DNA of 64,000 bases from Epiperipatus broadwayi (GCA_028023455.1 JAQFVV010000063.1:6719157-6783156), one strand, 5' to 3'; numbered from the stretch's first letter, positions 35,800 through 47,430 are shown. Translations and numbers: made by a program. The notes: generated by a model from the letters alone, not told the origin.

Positions 35800-36444
35800 T
35801 TATGTATATATGATTTAGCTATATATGTTTTAAATAATTTTTAAACTGTCTGTTTTTAGTGCAAAACAATTAGAAAATGCTTTGCGAAAGATTTTTACTA
35901 TTGTACTTTATCAAGAAGATTCAAGTTGCCAATTTTATTAAAATTGGGAAGAAAAGACTTAGACCGCAAAAATATTATATTGTTTAATCTGTTTTTAGTG
36001 TCTAATTAGTTTTTCATTAATTTAGGGGAATAGAGGAGGCCATTAAAAACATTCTTAATATTTTAAAGTCATTAATTAAACATATTATTTAACTATCAAA
36101 AGTTGAGTTTCCTAATTTTATTATAATGATTTATTTTACTTTTCCAATGATCCAGGCATGCAAAACACATGTTTCTTAGTACTTTTATTGCACATTTAAC
36201 TATTTAGGTCTATAGGTGTTCCCGTCCATGTCTCTACCTCTGTTGTTAAGCTTTGTGTCTGGTGAGAAAATAATTTATGTGTGTCTCAGATAATGTTGTT
36301 TGGTCATAATTAGCCTCGAGAATAGGCAAATAGGGCAGAGGTCATAGTATTCTTGATTTAATACCACGCGTATGGATGGCCTCGAGGTACTTTCACCTAG
36401 TATTCGAACTGGGTTAAACCAACATACATCATCTGACTGTCACA
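35800..36444 (+). repeat. 3' LTR of the outer element, right part
   Basis: Resumes the match to 22745-23389 immediately after the nested element (target copy TTAT at 35800-35803) and ends CTGACTGTCACA, followed by ACAT. Confidence 0.9.
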
Positions 36445-36465
36445 ACATATAAAATGTATTTATTG

Positions 36466-36506
<41 letters not shown>
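36466..36506. repeat. (TA)n microsatellite
   Basis: About 20 units, directly visible. Confidence 0.95.
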
Positions 36507-36509
<3 letters not shown>

Positions 36510-36559
36510 GCCATTACAATTTAGTCAGTAGCTAAATTTGTAGTAATGTGCATAAAAGA

Positions 36560-36715
36560 AAATGTAAAACAAAAATCATCATCACATTTTTATATAAAAA
36601 AGAAGCTGTAGAGCATCCAAGTTTAAACCCTACAAGATCCAGTTCTAAAAGCTTAAGATAGAAAGAGAGTGGGACAACAGTTATATTCTTTATTTGTTTG
36701 TGTGTTGATAAAAAC
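36560..36715 (-). repeat. SINE-like sequence with GATGAT tail
   Basis: On the minus strand AACTGGATCTTGTAGGGTTT is followed by AAACTTGGATGCTCTACAG and then ATGTGATGATGATTTTTG, the same order as at 20960-21070. The B box is weak. Confidence 0.5.
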
Positions 36716-36719
36716 TCAA

Positions 36720-39355
36720 AAAGAGTAGTACACACAGTTAATTATTCCATATTTAATTTTTTTTTGTTAAAAAATAAAGTTATAATGCATATGTATAGGC
36801 AGTGTGTGTTATAAAAGCTATTTAGTTAGTCACTTTTAAATTACACATATTAACTTTCTTTAAAACTAACCTACACTTGCTAAATTTTAATATCTTGTTC
36901 TATACTTCTATTTTTGCTTTTCTATAATTGTAATTTGGATTTAAAAGCTAAGGATTTAATTTTAAATATTAGGGTTATAATTACTAAGCTAACAATTAGA
37001 TTATTTTAATGTCAGTTTATAAATAATTTGGATGAGTGTGTGTGTACAGTGCATACATAAACTACATTTTTATTTATTAAATATTGAAAGAAAAAGAAGA
37101 AAATCTGTTAAATTATTTTTTTTACTCAACAATTTTGTATTATAAGGGTTGTTTTTCTATTAAAAAACTTAGAGACGATATGAGAAGTCTAATTTTAAAA
37201 ATGTCTCATCTTAAGATCAAAAGAAAGAAGCTCAAATTTGAGATGCTGCATAGGTGTAAAAAGGATTAAGACTATTTTTTCCGTCAAAACAAAAGTTTGT
37301 CTAAAAATCAGGATAGTGAGATTTTTAGTACTATCCAGCTAATAACCGATTTGGTTGAAAATAAGTTATTAATTTAATTAGAAGAGGTGGTCAAAAATAG
37401 AAAAAAAATTGGATATAAAAGCATTCTGGAAAATCAGTTGATATTATTATAGAGACTTTTAAAAATCTTGAAACTAAAAGGACAAGGGTTTTTAACTCTA
37501 CAAAAATCTCAATCAAAAATAATTTTTTTTTGTTATTAAATTTTTTTTTGAGAACTGAAGATGTAAGAATGGTGGGGTAAGAAAATTAATATATGTCTCA
37601 TTTGTTGACCAGACCATCCAGCCAGTGCATCATATAGGAAAGAAAAAATGTCTTGTCTGAAAAATAATATTCTACACTTTTCAACTGACTGAGAGAAATA
37701 AGATGTTTTAAATAGAAAGAAGAAAGCATTCACCTGCATTTGAAGGTGATCAGAAGAAAAATGATTAATCTACAGATAAATATTAAATCATCAAGTTCAA
37801 TTAATTGTTCCAGTAACTGAGTTTAAATCCAAGCGAAATTATAAATGTGAAAACAACTGCTATACTTCACTCACTAAAAGAATCATGCTTGACAGGAAGA
37901 GAAGAAAAGTTAATATAATGATTTCCAAATTGTCCACTAAAGCAAATAACCTCAATAGAATCATCATCATCAAATAATTATACACCTCAAGAAAGAGATT
38001 GTTCCAAAGAAAAATGGAAATGGTAGCTGCAAAAGATAGACATTGAACATGATAAATTTGAATTATTGGAAGTCGCTACAAAGAATAGAACTGGTAGTAT
38101 AAAATTTTTTATATATTTTCTTTATAATATCAGAGACTTAGTAAAATTTTTAGAAACAGAGTGATATATTTTGTTTAAAGAACTTTTAAAACAACCAAGA
38201 TCAATTGAAACCAAGAATTTCTTAATAACGGTAAACATAGGCTTCATTAATGATTTAATATGTACTAAAATTATGATTGTCTATTAACTTAAAGTTATGA
38301 AATGTTATTAATATGTAACATATTTTTTTGTTATTGTTATTTTGTTTTAAATAATATTTTTGTTATTATGGGGATAAAACACACACATACATAATATAAT
38401 ATTAGGAATATTAGAGTATTGTGTTTTAAGTTAAAGAATAGCATTTCAGAGGAGTTAAAGAATAGCATTTCAGAGGGTAGAAGGGAGGGGGAGAAAAATA
38501 ATTTAAAACGTGTTTCTAAAACTTGCTCTTTCCAATTTTACTAACATTTATTTTTGTCATTCTACTTTATATGTTAGATTTATAAAGGTATGTGTGTGAA
38601 AGAGAAAGGAGAGAAAAAAAAGAGTGTTTATTTTTTTTTCTGAGACATTTTCTCATGGAGTGAAAATCATGGTTAATGTGACATCCAATTTGAAATACAT
38701 AAACGGAAAAGGGGGAAGAATTTAAAATTAATGTTATGATTTTAAAACAGTTGATTATGATTATTGTTGTTATTGTTGATATCAATTTTCATGTAGATAT
38801 AGAAATTCTTATGTATATATTAGAAATGCAGTGATAAATATTAGTTTATCTTATTAAATGAGGTGTATATATTTCATTAAGAGTAGTCTTTATTATGTGT
38901 GATCATTCATCATCAAGGTGAATATTAGCTATTTAAGTTCCAATTAGATATACTAAAATTAAGCAATAATTATGAATTTCTTTATAAAAATTAGGTTTAT
39001 GATTAGGCTTAGTCCTAAAGCTTTGGTTAACCATTATCATTATCATCATCATCATCATCACATTTTAATTAATGAGCTGTTTAAATGTTTAAAGACCATA
39101 AATAAATATTGATTTCTTATTATTATTTGTAATAACCACCACTCCATCATCTATTTCATGCAAGGATGAGTGAATTGCCATCCTAAATAAATAATAATAA
39201 TCTGATCTAGTAAAACTTATATAAAAATATTGAAACGCATTTATTATGTAAGATCTGGGAGATGATTACCGTCTGATAAACTTTATATGCTCCACTTTAG
39301 TTTAAAGATGTTTTATGTTTTCTAAGTATAATTGCATACAGTGATATAAATCTAA
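36720..39355. other. AT-rich stretch with unidentified lysine-rich open frames
   Basis: The plus-strand stretches 37084-37269 and about 37800-37980 are open and lysine-rich, but match nothing I recognise and are separated by stops. A 22-bp unit GTTAAAGAATAGCATTTCAGAG is tandemly doubled near 38430-38475. I see no RNA gene. Confidence 0.4.
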
Positions 39356-39359
39356 AAGC

Positions 39360-39480
39360 AAAATCCTCCATTTTTATTGGAAATAAAGTACCAAAAAGGG
39401 ATTCAAACCCGGTACATGTGAAAGAGTTATAAATATAACTTTGTCTAGGTCCAGTTAACCTAGTGGCACCCTGATAGACC
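39360..39480 (-). repeat. tRNA-derived SINE-like sequence
   Basis: On the minus strand GTGCCACTAGGTTAACTGG (A-box region) is followed about 50 bp later by CCGGGTTTGAATCCC, an excellent B box. It matches the layout of the copy at 18098-18200. Confidence 0.6.
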
Positions 39481-39983
39481 ATATTCACTTGTTGTTCATG
39501 TAGATATGCACTTGAGATCCAACCAAGAGATAAGAGTGAGTAAAATCTACAGTTGGATATATTGAGAGATATTTGATTGAGTTACCAGTGTACTCACTCA
39601 CTTGATTTCCATATACCTGAGTTATAATAGTTTGTTCTTAATAATTGTGTATAGTTTAATCTACTTGTTTATTGATGATACCATTCCTGCCTAGCCAGGA
39701 TTTGAAATAGGCCAGACACCTTAAATGACTAGTCTACGGGCATTGGTTTATAATTATTGATACTGTGATATCTTTAATTTCTAATTATAGAAATATGTTT
39801 CATTTAATCCAATGTTATTTTAACTATTATGATCTTATACATTATAGACTACTCAGATATGGTAATGAATCTTTTGAACCTTTAATATAAGTTACAATGG
39901 GTAATATTAATATCTGAATCTTAACTCTTTTGATAACCGTTTTAATATTTATATTTGAATCCTATTGATCACTTTATTAGGTT

Positions 39984-39984
<1 letters not shown>

Positions 39985-40018
<34 letters not shown>

Positions 40019-40026
40019 ATATGTAA

Positions 40027-40062
<36 letters not shown>
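39985..40062. repeat. Two (TA)n runs separated by a short palindromic spacer
   Basis: (TA)n at 39988-40014 and 40030-40061, with GGTTACA before and TGTAACC between them, so the unit can fold back. Confidence 0.85.
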
Positions 40063-40063
<1 letters not shown>

Positions 40064-41633
40064 GTGTGTATGTACATAAACAATATGTAAACTTCAAATC
40101 ATAATATATCAACAAAACTTGAGTTATTATACATTATATACATTGTATGCAAAAGTGATCTGAAGCAAAATATAGTGAAGTTTGCAGCTTTACTGTATGA
40201 TCAATTTCTAATTCAAATACAATAAATTTCTACTTAACCAATCACTACAATAATGAACCAAACTATTTATTTTATTTTTTTGCCATCAGAACAAAACATA
40301 ATCATTTATATTGTCCTTCAATTTTTTTAAGTCCATTTTTATATACATTATTCAATAAAGACTTGTATGCTATATGTAATTAATTCAAACCAGTTCTTCA
40401 CAGATATTTTGAATTTATCTACATAATAATTGATTTTATGACCAGCAGTTTATCTTTTATAAGAAATTTTTAGTTTGTAACTTTATCTATGTGTTGGTTT
40501 AATACTGAAAGTATGTAAAACGTATAAGTCTTAGATTTACAAAATCTTCTGAATCAATAACTTTCCGAATCATGATAAAAAGTCGAACATCAACAATGTT
40601 TTAATTACAATGGCAAAACTTCAATTATGTCCTTTTTAAAAAAAATCAATTAAATTTCTTATTTAATACTGTTGATATATATCTCCTATGGCTATTCAGG
40701 AATATCTAATAATTGTAAGCTGGATGGATTAAAATTAATTATAAATAATCATAGGACTCGAACCAGAAATGAGGTATGTACTTCTGTGCATAAGTTAAGC
40801 ACAAGAAATCACCTAATAAAATAATTCTAGATATGCTGCATATGATATCTTCATTTGTAACTGTAAAAAATTATTTTCCTAAAAAAATAATAATAACCCA
40901 ATAAGCATGATTACTTTGAACTGACATCATCATAATGTTTAGCATACGAATTATCTCATAAACACATCCTGCAAATACATAATCTTTTTTCTTCAATGTA
41001 TTCTTAAAAATAAATATGCAATCAGCTCCTTATTATTATCTTCTACAACTCTAACAACAATAAAATTCTACATTATATTTTTAACTCTTTATTCAGTTCA
41101 ATTAAGCCTTTTAAAAATGCATTAAACTCCACAAATTATTTCATATGCTATCATTGACAATAAAATTTTCTGATTTTTCTTCAAGATCTTTTTTATAAAT
41201 CTTTTCTTTTATTTGGAACTTAAGTATTTATAGTTTTTACATAAGCATTTGTTGTATAAGAGGCTATGGGTTCTTTCTTAGAAGTGTACATTCATTTAAG
41301 ATTTCATGATAATACCCCAAAGCTATAATTGATCTAGATTCCACATTGTCATAGGTGGTTCTATGTGAGTATCACATAAACAGATATTAGCATGAAATTC
41401 TGAACTTTTAGAAGCTTTTATTTTTTATATTTATATTCTTTATATTCTTCTAATTATGAGAATTACATAACAAATGTTTTATAAAATATTTGAGATATAT
41501 ATTCATTCTGTTTAGTTTATAAAAAGTAGTAGAATTATTAACATTAATTTAAAATAATTAGATAAAATCTCTGCTTAAGTTTATAACTAAAATATCAAGC
41601 AAACCATCGTAGATTATTGATGACAATCAAACA
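40063..41633. other. AT-rich stretch with one SINE fragment
   Basis: Only the B-box-bearing fragment at 40735-40830 is noteworthy. No ORF or RNA gene found. Confidence 0.5.
40735..40830 (-). repeat. tRNA-like SINE fragment
   Basis: On the minus strand TTCTGGTTCGAGTCCTATG contains an exact pol III B box (GGTTCGAGTCC), with TGCTTAACTTATGCACAG some 30 bp upstream. The A box is not convincing. Confidence 0.4.
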
Positions 41634-41638
41634 CATAT

Positions 41639-42121
41639 TGTTATAGTCCTCCCTTCTCTCAGAAGTGGACTATTCCAGATTCCTCCTTAATTGATCGGAT
41701 TAAGCATTGTTTGCCACAGGCCAAAAGACTCTTTGCGTTCTCCCAGGGAAGCTCTGCTAACCTGAACAGCAGCAAGTATTCCCATTGATAGCAATACACT
41801 ATTTAGTCTACACAGTTAGGCAAGTCCCACAGAGACTGGATGCTGCTAAGACCACACTCAGCTTGAGGCAAGCTGTCTTATACAGCTGGAATAGTCATAC
41901 ACCCTACCCATGAGGCAAGTCATCAGGTGTAGCTGGAAGTGGTAGGCAGAAGCCAGAGTTTACATTAAACTCCAATACTCACCATTTGTAAATATTCTCT
42001 TGTACATATACTGTATATTGTATTGTATATATTTGTACATATAATAAATATATTAATTGTAATACTTGTCCTAGTATTATTTTCTGTAGTTCGGGTCTGT
42101 ACTCCAGACCAAAACATAACA
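41639..42121 (+). mobile_element. Solo LTR (483 bp) with perfect 5-bp target duplication
   Basis: Termini TGTTATAG...CATAACA form an inverted repeat (TGTTAT/ATAACA), flanked by CATAT on both sides (41634-41638 and 42122-42126). The segment is GC-richer than its surroundings. Near its right end it has TATA-like and AATAAA-like sequence (42000-42050), as expected for U3-R. No internal region or second copy is present, so it is a recombinant solo LTR of a family not otherwise seen in the window. Strand is inferred from the AATAAA. Confidence 0.85.
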
Positions 42122-42126
42122 CATAT

Positions 42127-42892
42127 AATGACACTAATTGAAATATGTGGTCAAAATGATGTATATTATTGATTTGCAGATGTTTTAAATTTTATTTTAA
42201 GTATATTGAGGCATAAATATTTATTTACTATTCATACGAATACTTTTTTTTTCCGAATTCATACAAATACTTTTCAATATATTTATTTATTTTTGCAACA
42301 ATTCTAAAGGAAAAAATATATAATAAATTTCAAAATATGTAAAATAAAAATTTAGAAATTATACACATCGGTTATTTATTTATTTTATTATTGTTTATTT
42401 ACTTATTTGGTCAATTATTAATTTAATATGAATATTTTATTCATGTATTTTTAAACACAAATTATAGTGTTGTTATGATTTTCCCTGATGGTCTTTATTC
42501 TGATTTTCATTTATTCATTTATTTTATTTGGGATTTAATACATGTGCATACACATCAGATATTATTCTGTGTTCGTATGTAATTTCGGGATATCTTATTT
42601 TTAATAATAACTATTAAAATTTGTCTCATAATATATAGTCCCAGTGAGCTAACTAGAAGATTAAAGTAAAGAGAGTGAGATGTAGCAGGAATATGTACTA
42701 GGTAATCATCCTAATTCACATGGTGCCTTAAATTAGAAATGATTTCAAGTTGTAAAGGCATGATAAACTTTTTCTCCTACCATTACTATTTACATATATT
42801 CTATATATTCTTTATTCTATACATATACATTATATAATTCATTGGAAGGTACAGATTCTTCCATCTTAGTTATAGGTACACTGAGTGTATGT
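42127..42892. other. AT-rich stretch without recognised features
   Basis: Nothing beyond homopolymers and a (TA)n run ending at 42914. Confidence 0.5.
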
Positions 42893-42914
42893 ATATATAT
42901 ATATATATATATAT

Positions 42915-45405
42915 TGTAACGGTAAGAACTTGTATGCCTTGTTAACATGTTGCAAAATTCCACCACCATGTTCGAAGAGCAGTATAACAGGTGGGGTCAA
43001 GGCCTGCAATACCGTATTCAAACATAGTCATTTCATTCATAAAAAACCCTCATGACAACATGTCTCCCATAACAATAGCAATATTTTTGTAGGCCCGGTG
43101 GTCAGGTAAACAAGAGACTCTAATTAATTATTTAATATTATGGACTACTGTTATATACTTAATACTAGTTGATAATGAAATGAGACATTAATTTTATTAT
43201 TAAATTAAGCAGACATGCAAACATAGAAATAGCTATATATATATATATATATATATATTATATTAATCATATTATATATATATATATATATATAATGATG
43301 ATTAATTAATATACATGTAAATATATTACGCTACCAGGGTATCATATTTAATCATATCCCATGCCTCACGTATAAGTTACGAATGTTGCAAGATTACACC
43401 ACAAGATCATAATGAGGAGTGCATTTATCAACCCAACTATCATTCCTTACTTTCTTAATATTAATATGCTCTAGTATATTATCAATAGATTAGCAGATGT
43501 GAAGGAGTGGAATTAGATTGAGCATAGACATTCATAATCATTATTAAAATGACCTGCGATAGTTTGGATGCTGTCAAACTATAAGAGAGTCAGCTTTCTA
43601 AGAGGATAACCACTGAGAAATGTTGGAGGTGAGTGGGATGGCCAAACATCGAGTCAGAACCCTTAGGAGTAGTCACGAGTGCTGTATCGGTATGAGGTCA
43701 TAGCCTTTCCATCCCTGACAGTGTGACAAGGTAGTTACTATTGGAGTGGCAAGAAGGACAGCCAAACATCGGGTCAGAGCCCTTAGGAGTGTTCACGAGT
43801 GTGGTATCAGTATGAGGTCATAGACTTTCCATCCCCGACTGCGTGACAAGGTTAGTTGCTATTGGAATCATTTTGTAATGCCCTTTGATTAGGGGAACTA
43901 AACATTTACAGTAACTCTATTTCATTTCTGCGGTTTAAATTGAAGGCATCGATAAACCAGCGCAATTCACACATATAATTCAAACACATTTACCTACTCT
44001 ATGCTTTGATAATATAAATATAAAATCCACTTCCAATTCCCACATGACTAAGCAATCGATTACCATTTACTAACCCCCTCCTCTTCATTCATAAAACAAC
44101 ACTGCTTTATTTTAAGTCTTAACAAACTAACTTTAAAATGAATGATCGCAAAGTAGCTAATGCACTATATTAATAATTATAAGATTTCATTTTCACAATA
44201 CATATTGAATTTAAATTTTATAATTTCCGAGCTGAGTGTTTATTTGAAAGATACGGGGTTTTTTATTTAAAATTAAAGTCACGCAAAAGAGGAACAACTC
44301 TTCTGCGAATATATGGGAAGAAAACATCAGCTTGGAAATCATGTGCACATGAAATATAATATTTAACTAATACAATATAAATTTTAGATACTCAGGTAGA
44401 ATAATAAGAGATCGACTGTTTTACAAGGTTCATTAGAGTATAAGGTTATTTACAGGTAGTTACAGATCTACATTAAAGTTTAGTTAGAGTTATATGATTA
44501 GGAATTTGAAAGATGAAAATTAAGGTACATCATTAAATATAGAGTTAACTTTAAAGTTCAAACACAGTTGCCTCTACTTCTTGCATATTGTTAGATTTAA
44601 ATTTGGATCGGGAGAAGAAACAAGTAACAGCATACTTTTTCAATTTAATAGCTCTGACCTTTTTTTTAATAACCAGTTGTTGCTTTTATTCTCTCTTTCT
44701 TTATCTCTAGGATCCATCAAACAACTGCGTCATCCATCCAAGCTATCTCTCTGGTCTGTGCTATATATCTCTTCAGGTCACAGATGCATTAGTGGTACAG
44801 GTTGAAATTTTCAACCTCACCACTTTTTAAAATTTACCTTTTTACATGACATAATTTAAAAAAGCTTTTGACAAACCCTTTTTTTATATAATTGTAAGTT
44901 TAAAATACTTTTTTAGTTCTGTCATCTTTTCCCCCTCCCGCTATGATTTGCACTCTAATTAGCAGGGGAATTTCTATTTTTAAAATATCTTTACGTTTAC
45001 AATTTAAAAGACCTTTTTAGATTTATAATTTAAGTATTACCTGAATTTGACCTAAATAGTAACAAATATGTTTACATTTAAAATATAATTATTAGTTTAT
45101 TTTATAAATTAAAATATTACTTAAATGATCACAGTAAGATTAATATGATTATTTAGTTTTACACAAAATTATGCATGGCCTTTTAGTAATACTCTGCAGT
45201 GCGTTATTTTTAATATAAAGACTATATCGGAGTATGTGCACATATATGATGTTTTTTAAATAATTGTACATATATTGCATATTATTACGCACCAAATCCA
45301 ATATTCAAGGTCAGAATCCATGTAAACTTATAATAATGGGTGAGAGGTAGAATGATGACAGAACTAAGGTGAAACTAAGATTTGAATACAAATCTTACAG
45401 TTTCA
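42915..45405 (-). mobile_element. Solo LTR (2491 bp) related to the nested element's LTR
   Basis: On the plus strand it begins TGTAACGGTAAGAA, continues with TTCCACCACCATG...GAGCAG and GGCCCGGTGGTCAGG, and ends GGTGAAACTAAGATTTG...CTTACAGTTTCA. The first and last parts align with the start and end of the LTRs at 28579 and 33161 at clearly lower identity than those two show to each other. ATAT flanks both sides, but within (TA)n, so the target duplication is not informative. The middle is diverged and has its own tandem duplication. No interior is present. Confidence 0.8.
43636..43868. repeat. ~117-bp tandem duplication inside the solo LTR
   Basis: Two units share GGCCAAACATCG, GTCAG, CCCTTAGGAGT, TCACGAGTG, GGTATCGGTATGAGGTCATAG-type sequence, CCATCCC and GTGACAAGG. 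They are among the least AT-rich bases of the region. The nested element's LTRs do not show this duplication. Confidence 0.8.
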
Positions 45406-45417
45406 ATATATATATAT

Positions 45418-45472
45418 TGTAACGGTCAGAATCGTCTATCTCGCTAACACACTGCATAATTCAAACCCCAGA
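45418..45472 (-). repeat. Terminal fragment of a large LTR
   Basis: TGTAACGGTCAGAATCG followed by CTAACACACTGCATAATTCAAACCCC matches the LTR terminus at 28579, 33161 and 42915. It ends abruptly at the palindrome that follows. Confidence 0.7.
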
Positions 45473-45570
45473 TATGTAAACTTAAGAGCATGCTAATGCT
45501 CTAAACAAGCTTTTTATCATAATAAAAAAAAGCTTGTTTAGAGCGTTAGCATGATCTTAAGTTTACATAT
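45473..45570. repeat. Near-perfect palindrome (~45 bp arms)
   Basis: TATGTAAACTTAAGAGCATG...CTAAACAAGCTTTTT and its complement surround a spacer of only a few bases. The size and lack of coding suggest a small fold-back MITE or a product of aberrant repair. Confidence 0.85.
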
Positions 45571-45635
45571 TGGTAAATGCAAGCTATATATAAGTCATGT
45601 GACATCTGACTTTTTATTATATATATATATATATA

Positions 45636-45795
45636 AAATAAAAACACAGACTTACTTCTATAAAACTGCTTTAATATTTTAACCAGCAGACTGGTTTTCA
45701 TCAGAAAGCAAAATGGCCATTTGCTTTCTGGTGAAAACCAGTCTGCTGGTTGAAATATTAAAGCAGTTTTATAAAAGTAATTCTGTGTTTTTATT
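45636..45795. repeat. Near-perfect palindrome (~75 bp arms)
   Basis: AATAAAAACACAGA...ACCAGCAGACTGGTTTTC and the complementary arm meet at about 45713 (AAATGGCCATTT). Few mismatches. Flanked by (TA)n on the left. Non-coding. Confidence 0.9.
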
Positions 45796-45864
45796 ATGTT
45801 TTTATTTTTCTTTTAGTTAGTTCGTATATTTATTATTTTCATATATATATATAAAATAATCCCA

Positions 45865-45869
<5 letters not shown>

Positions 45870-45936
<67 letters not shown>
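45870..45936. repeat. (TA)n microsatellite
   Basis: About 33 units, directly visible. Confidence 0.95.
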
Positions 45937-45938
<2 letters not shown>

Positions 45939-45977
45939 TAGCAAAATTTTATTTATTTATTTTTTTTAAGTGTCATA

Positions 45978-46060
45978 GCATTGGCTGGGATGCGAACCCG
46001 CAACCCGGGCAACTGCCTGCAATTGCAAGGCAGTCGCGCGGACCTCTCGACCACCAATAC
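45978..46060 (-). repeat. tRNA-like sequence (SINE head or tRNA pseudogene)
   Basis: On the minus strand an 83-nt segment has a perfect 7-bp acceptor stem (GTATTGG with CCAATGC, one G-U), an A-box region TGGTCGAGAGGTCCGCGC and the B box GGTTCGCATCC. The T stem has only three pairs and the anticodon loop is irregular, so it is unlikely to be a working tRNA. The length fits a class II (Ser/Leu-like) ancestor. It is followed by about 14 nt and then (AAAT)n, the layout of a short tRNA-derived SINE. It is GC-rich against its surroundings. Confidence 0.6.
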
Positions 46061-46501
46061 ATTCATTTTCACAAACAAAAAATATTTAAAACTCATTGCC
46101 ATTGTTCATTATCATATTTTTTTACCAATTAATTTATTTTTTCAATAATAAATTTATATAGTTATAAGATATAGATTTTATTTTCATTTAATCTTGATCT
46201 TGGGAATCAAATCTCAAAATATGCATCTTTTATAAAGCTATATATCAAGTTAATACCATGACAAATCTAAACTTTAGGATTTTCTCTTTATCATTAATAT
46301 AATTTCTAATAGATACTATATGGTCAAGGAACCAATGTGGAATATGTAATGAATGGTTGCTTCAAATTAAATCCATTTTTCATAATTATCATTTAACAAA
46401 CTACAATATTTAGTCAGGAATAAAGTATATGTTTCTATAGTATGATGTTAACTGTTTATCAGAAGTCAATCATAAATACCATGGTAAATCTGCTTTATTC
46501 T

Positions 46502-47398
46502 TTAATTGATAAAATATAATATAATGGATTTTGGTGTTTTCTAAATATCTGATGTTAATCCAAAAAAATCTTCAGTCACAGGCATTGATTTTTATGTTAA
46601 AAACCCTAAGTTCTAAAGAAAAGATAACTCAATAGAAAAGCTTAGTGTAACATTTGAGCTGCTCTATATATTTGAATCTCTTCAGATGGACGGTTTGAAT
46701 CAAAGAAAATTTTTTATGCTCTTTCTGTTTTGTGCCTCTTGTTTTCTGCAGCAGATTTTACAATAATATTTGTGTTTACTATATAAAGTTTCTGTATTAT
46801 TAAAACATTGTAGGCAGTGAGTTATGGATGTATTCTGATCAACATCTATTGATAAATCTAAAAAATCCTCATCTTTACTACTTACCAATTTACAATTTAA
46901 ATACCCAGTTTCATTTGTTAATGTTACCTGAAAAATATTATGAACCCATGTTGGTTCAGGTTTCACTTGTTCTCCATTATCAATTTTTGCTTTACTTTGC
47001 TGCTTTTCAGCTTATAAAATGGCTGCTGTTGTACTCAATAAATAACTATGGAACTCATGAGCATCTTGCTGAATATAGTTATCAAATAATTCATTTTCTT
47101 TCCTGAATCTTAATATATATATTTTTTGGAGCAATAGATGCTAGCTTTTTTTTTTTTTTGAGTAGTTAGCTATATTATAAAAAAATAAGATAGACAAGTT
47201 AACAAAATTTCTTTAATCTGTTTGTTCTGTGTTTTGTAAGCAAGTACTTTTTCTTGAAAAGGACAACAAAAATAAAGAGCTTGAAGCATTGAATTACAAT
47301 AACAAGTGTTGCCAAAATTAACTAATCCAAAATAATACTCATTTGAAGGGAACTGATTTGAGCCATAACTTTTTAAATTGGGACGCATTAACTCTCAT
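46502..47398 (-). pseudogene. USP46-like: Processed pseudogene of ubiquitin hydrolase USP12/USP46
   Basis: On the minus strand, peptides in family order cover the protein from near the N-terminus to the C-terminus without introns. They include [30 protein letters not shown] (the catalytic Cys box), [80 protein letters not shown], then EDFFGLTSDI near the end. USP12/46 cleaves ubiquitin together with WDR48. Several frameshifts (for example about 47365, 47150, 46690), stops, and a deletion of about 45-50 residues that removes the His box make it non-functional. Lack of introns points to an old retrocopy. An AATAAA-like motif follows the C-terminus; no poly-A tail is preserved. USP12 versus USP46 cannot be separated. 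Confidence 0.88.
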
Positions 47399-47430
47399 GA
47401 TCATTAAAGCACTCGATTAAAGCAATGATA

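Larger units (their letters stand above)
21282..36444 (+). mobile_element. Outer large-LTR retrotransposon derivative, split by a nested relative
   Basis: Two ~2.1 kb direct repeats (21282-23389; 27064-28578 joined to 35800-36444) flank a 3.7 kb interior. Termini are TGGATCTGAAG...CTGACTGTCACA, with ACAA to the left and ACAT to the right as a probable 4-bp target duplication with one change. A primer-binding-like site follows the 5' LTR and a purine tract GGGAAATGAAG precedes the 3' LTR, setting plus orientation. The interior codes only a short gag/integrase-tail ORF, so the element is non-autonomous (LARD-like). The 3' LTR is interrupted by the element at 28579-35799. Confidence 0.85.

Noticed and set aside
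37084-37269. Lysine-rich 61-codon ORF
   Set aside because: Composition follows the A-rich strand; no motif, no supporting neighbours.
45978-46060. Functional tRNA gene
   Set aside because: Good acceptor stem and B box, but the T stem has only three pairs and the anticodon loop is irregular; the A-rich tail fits a SINE better.
46502-47398. USP12/46 as a genuine multi-exon gene
   Set aside because: Homology is continuous without introns and carries frameshifts, stops and a deletion, so it is a retrocopy.
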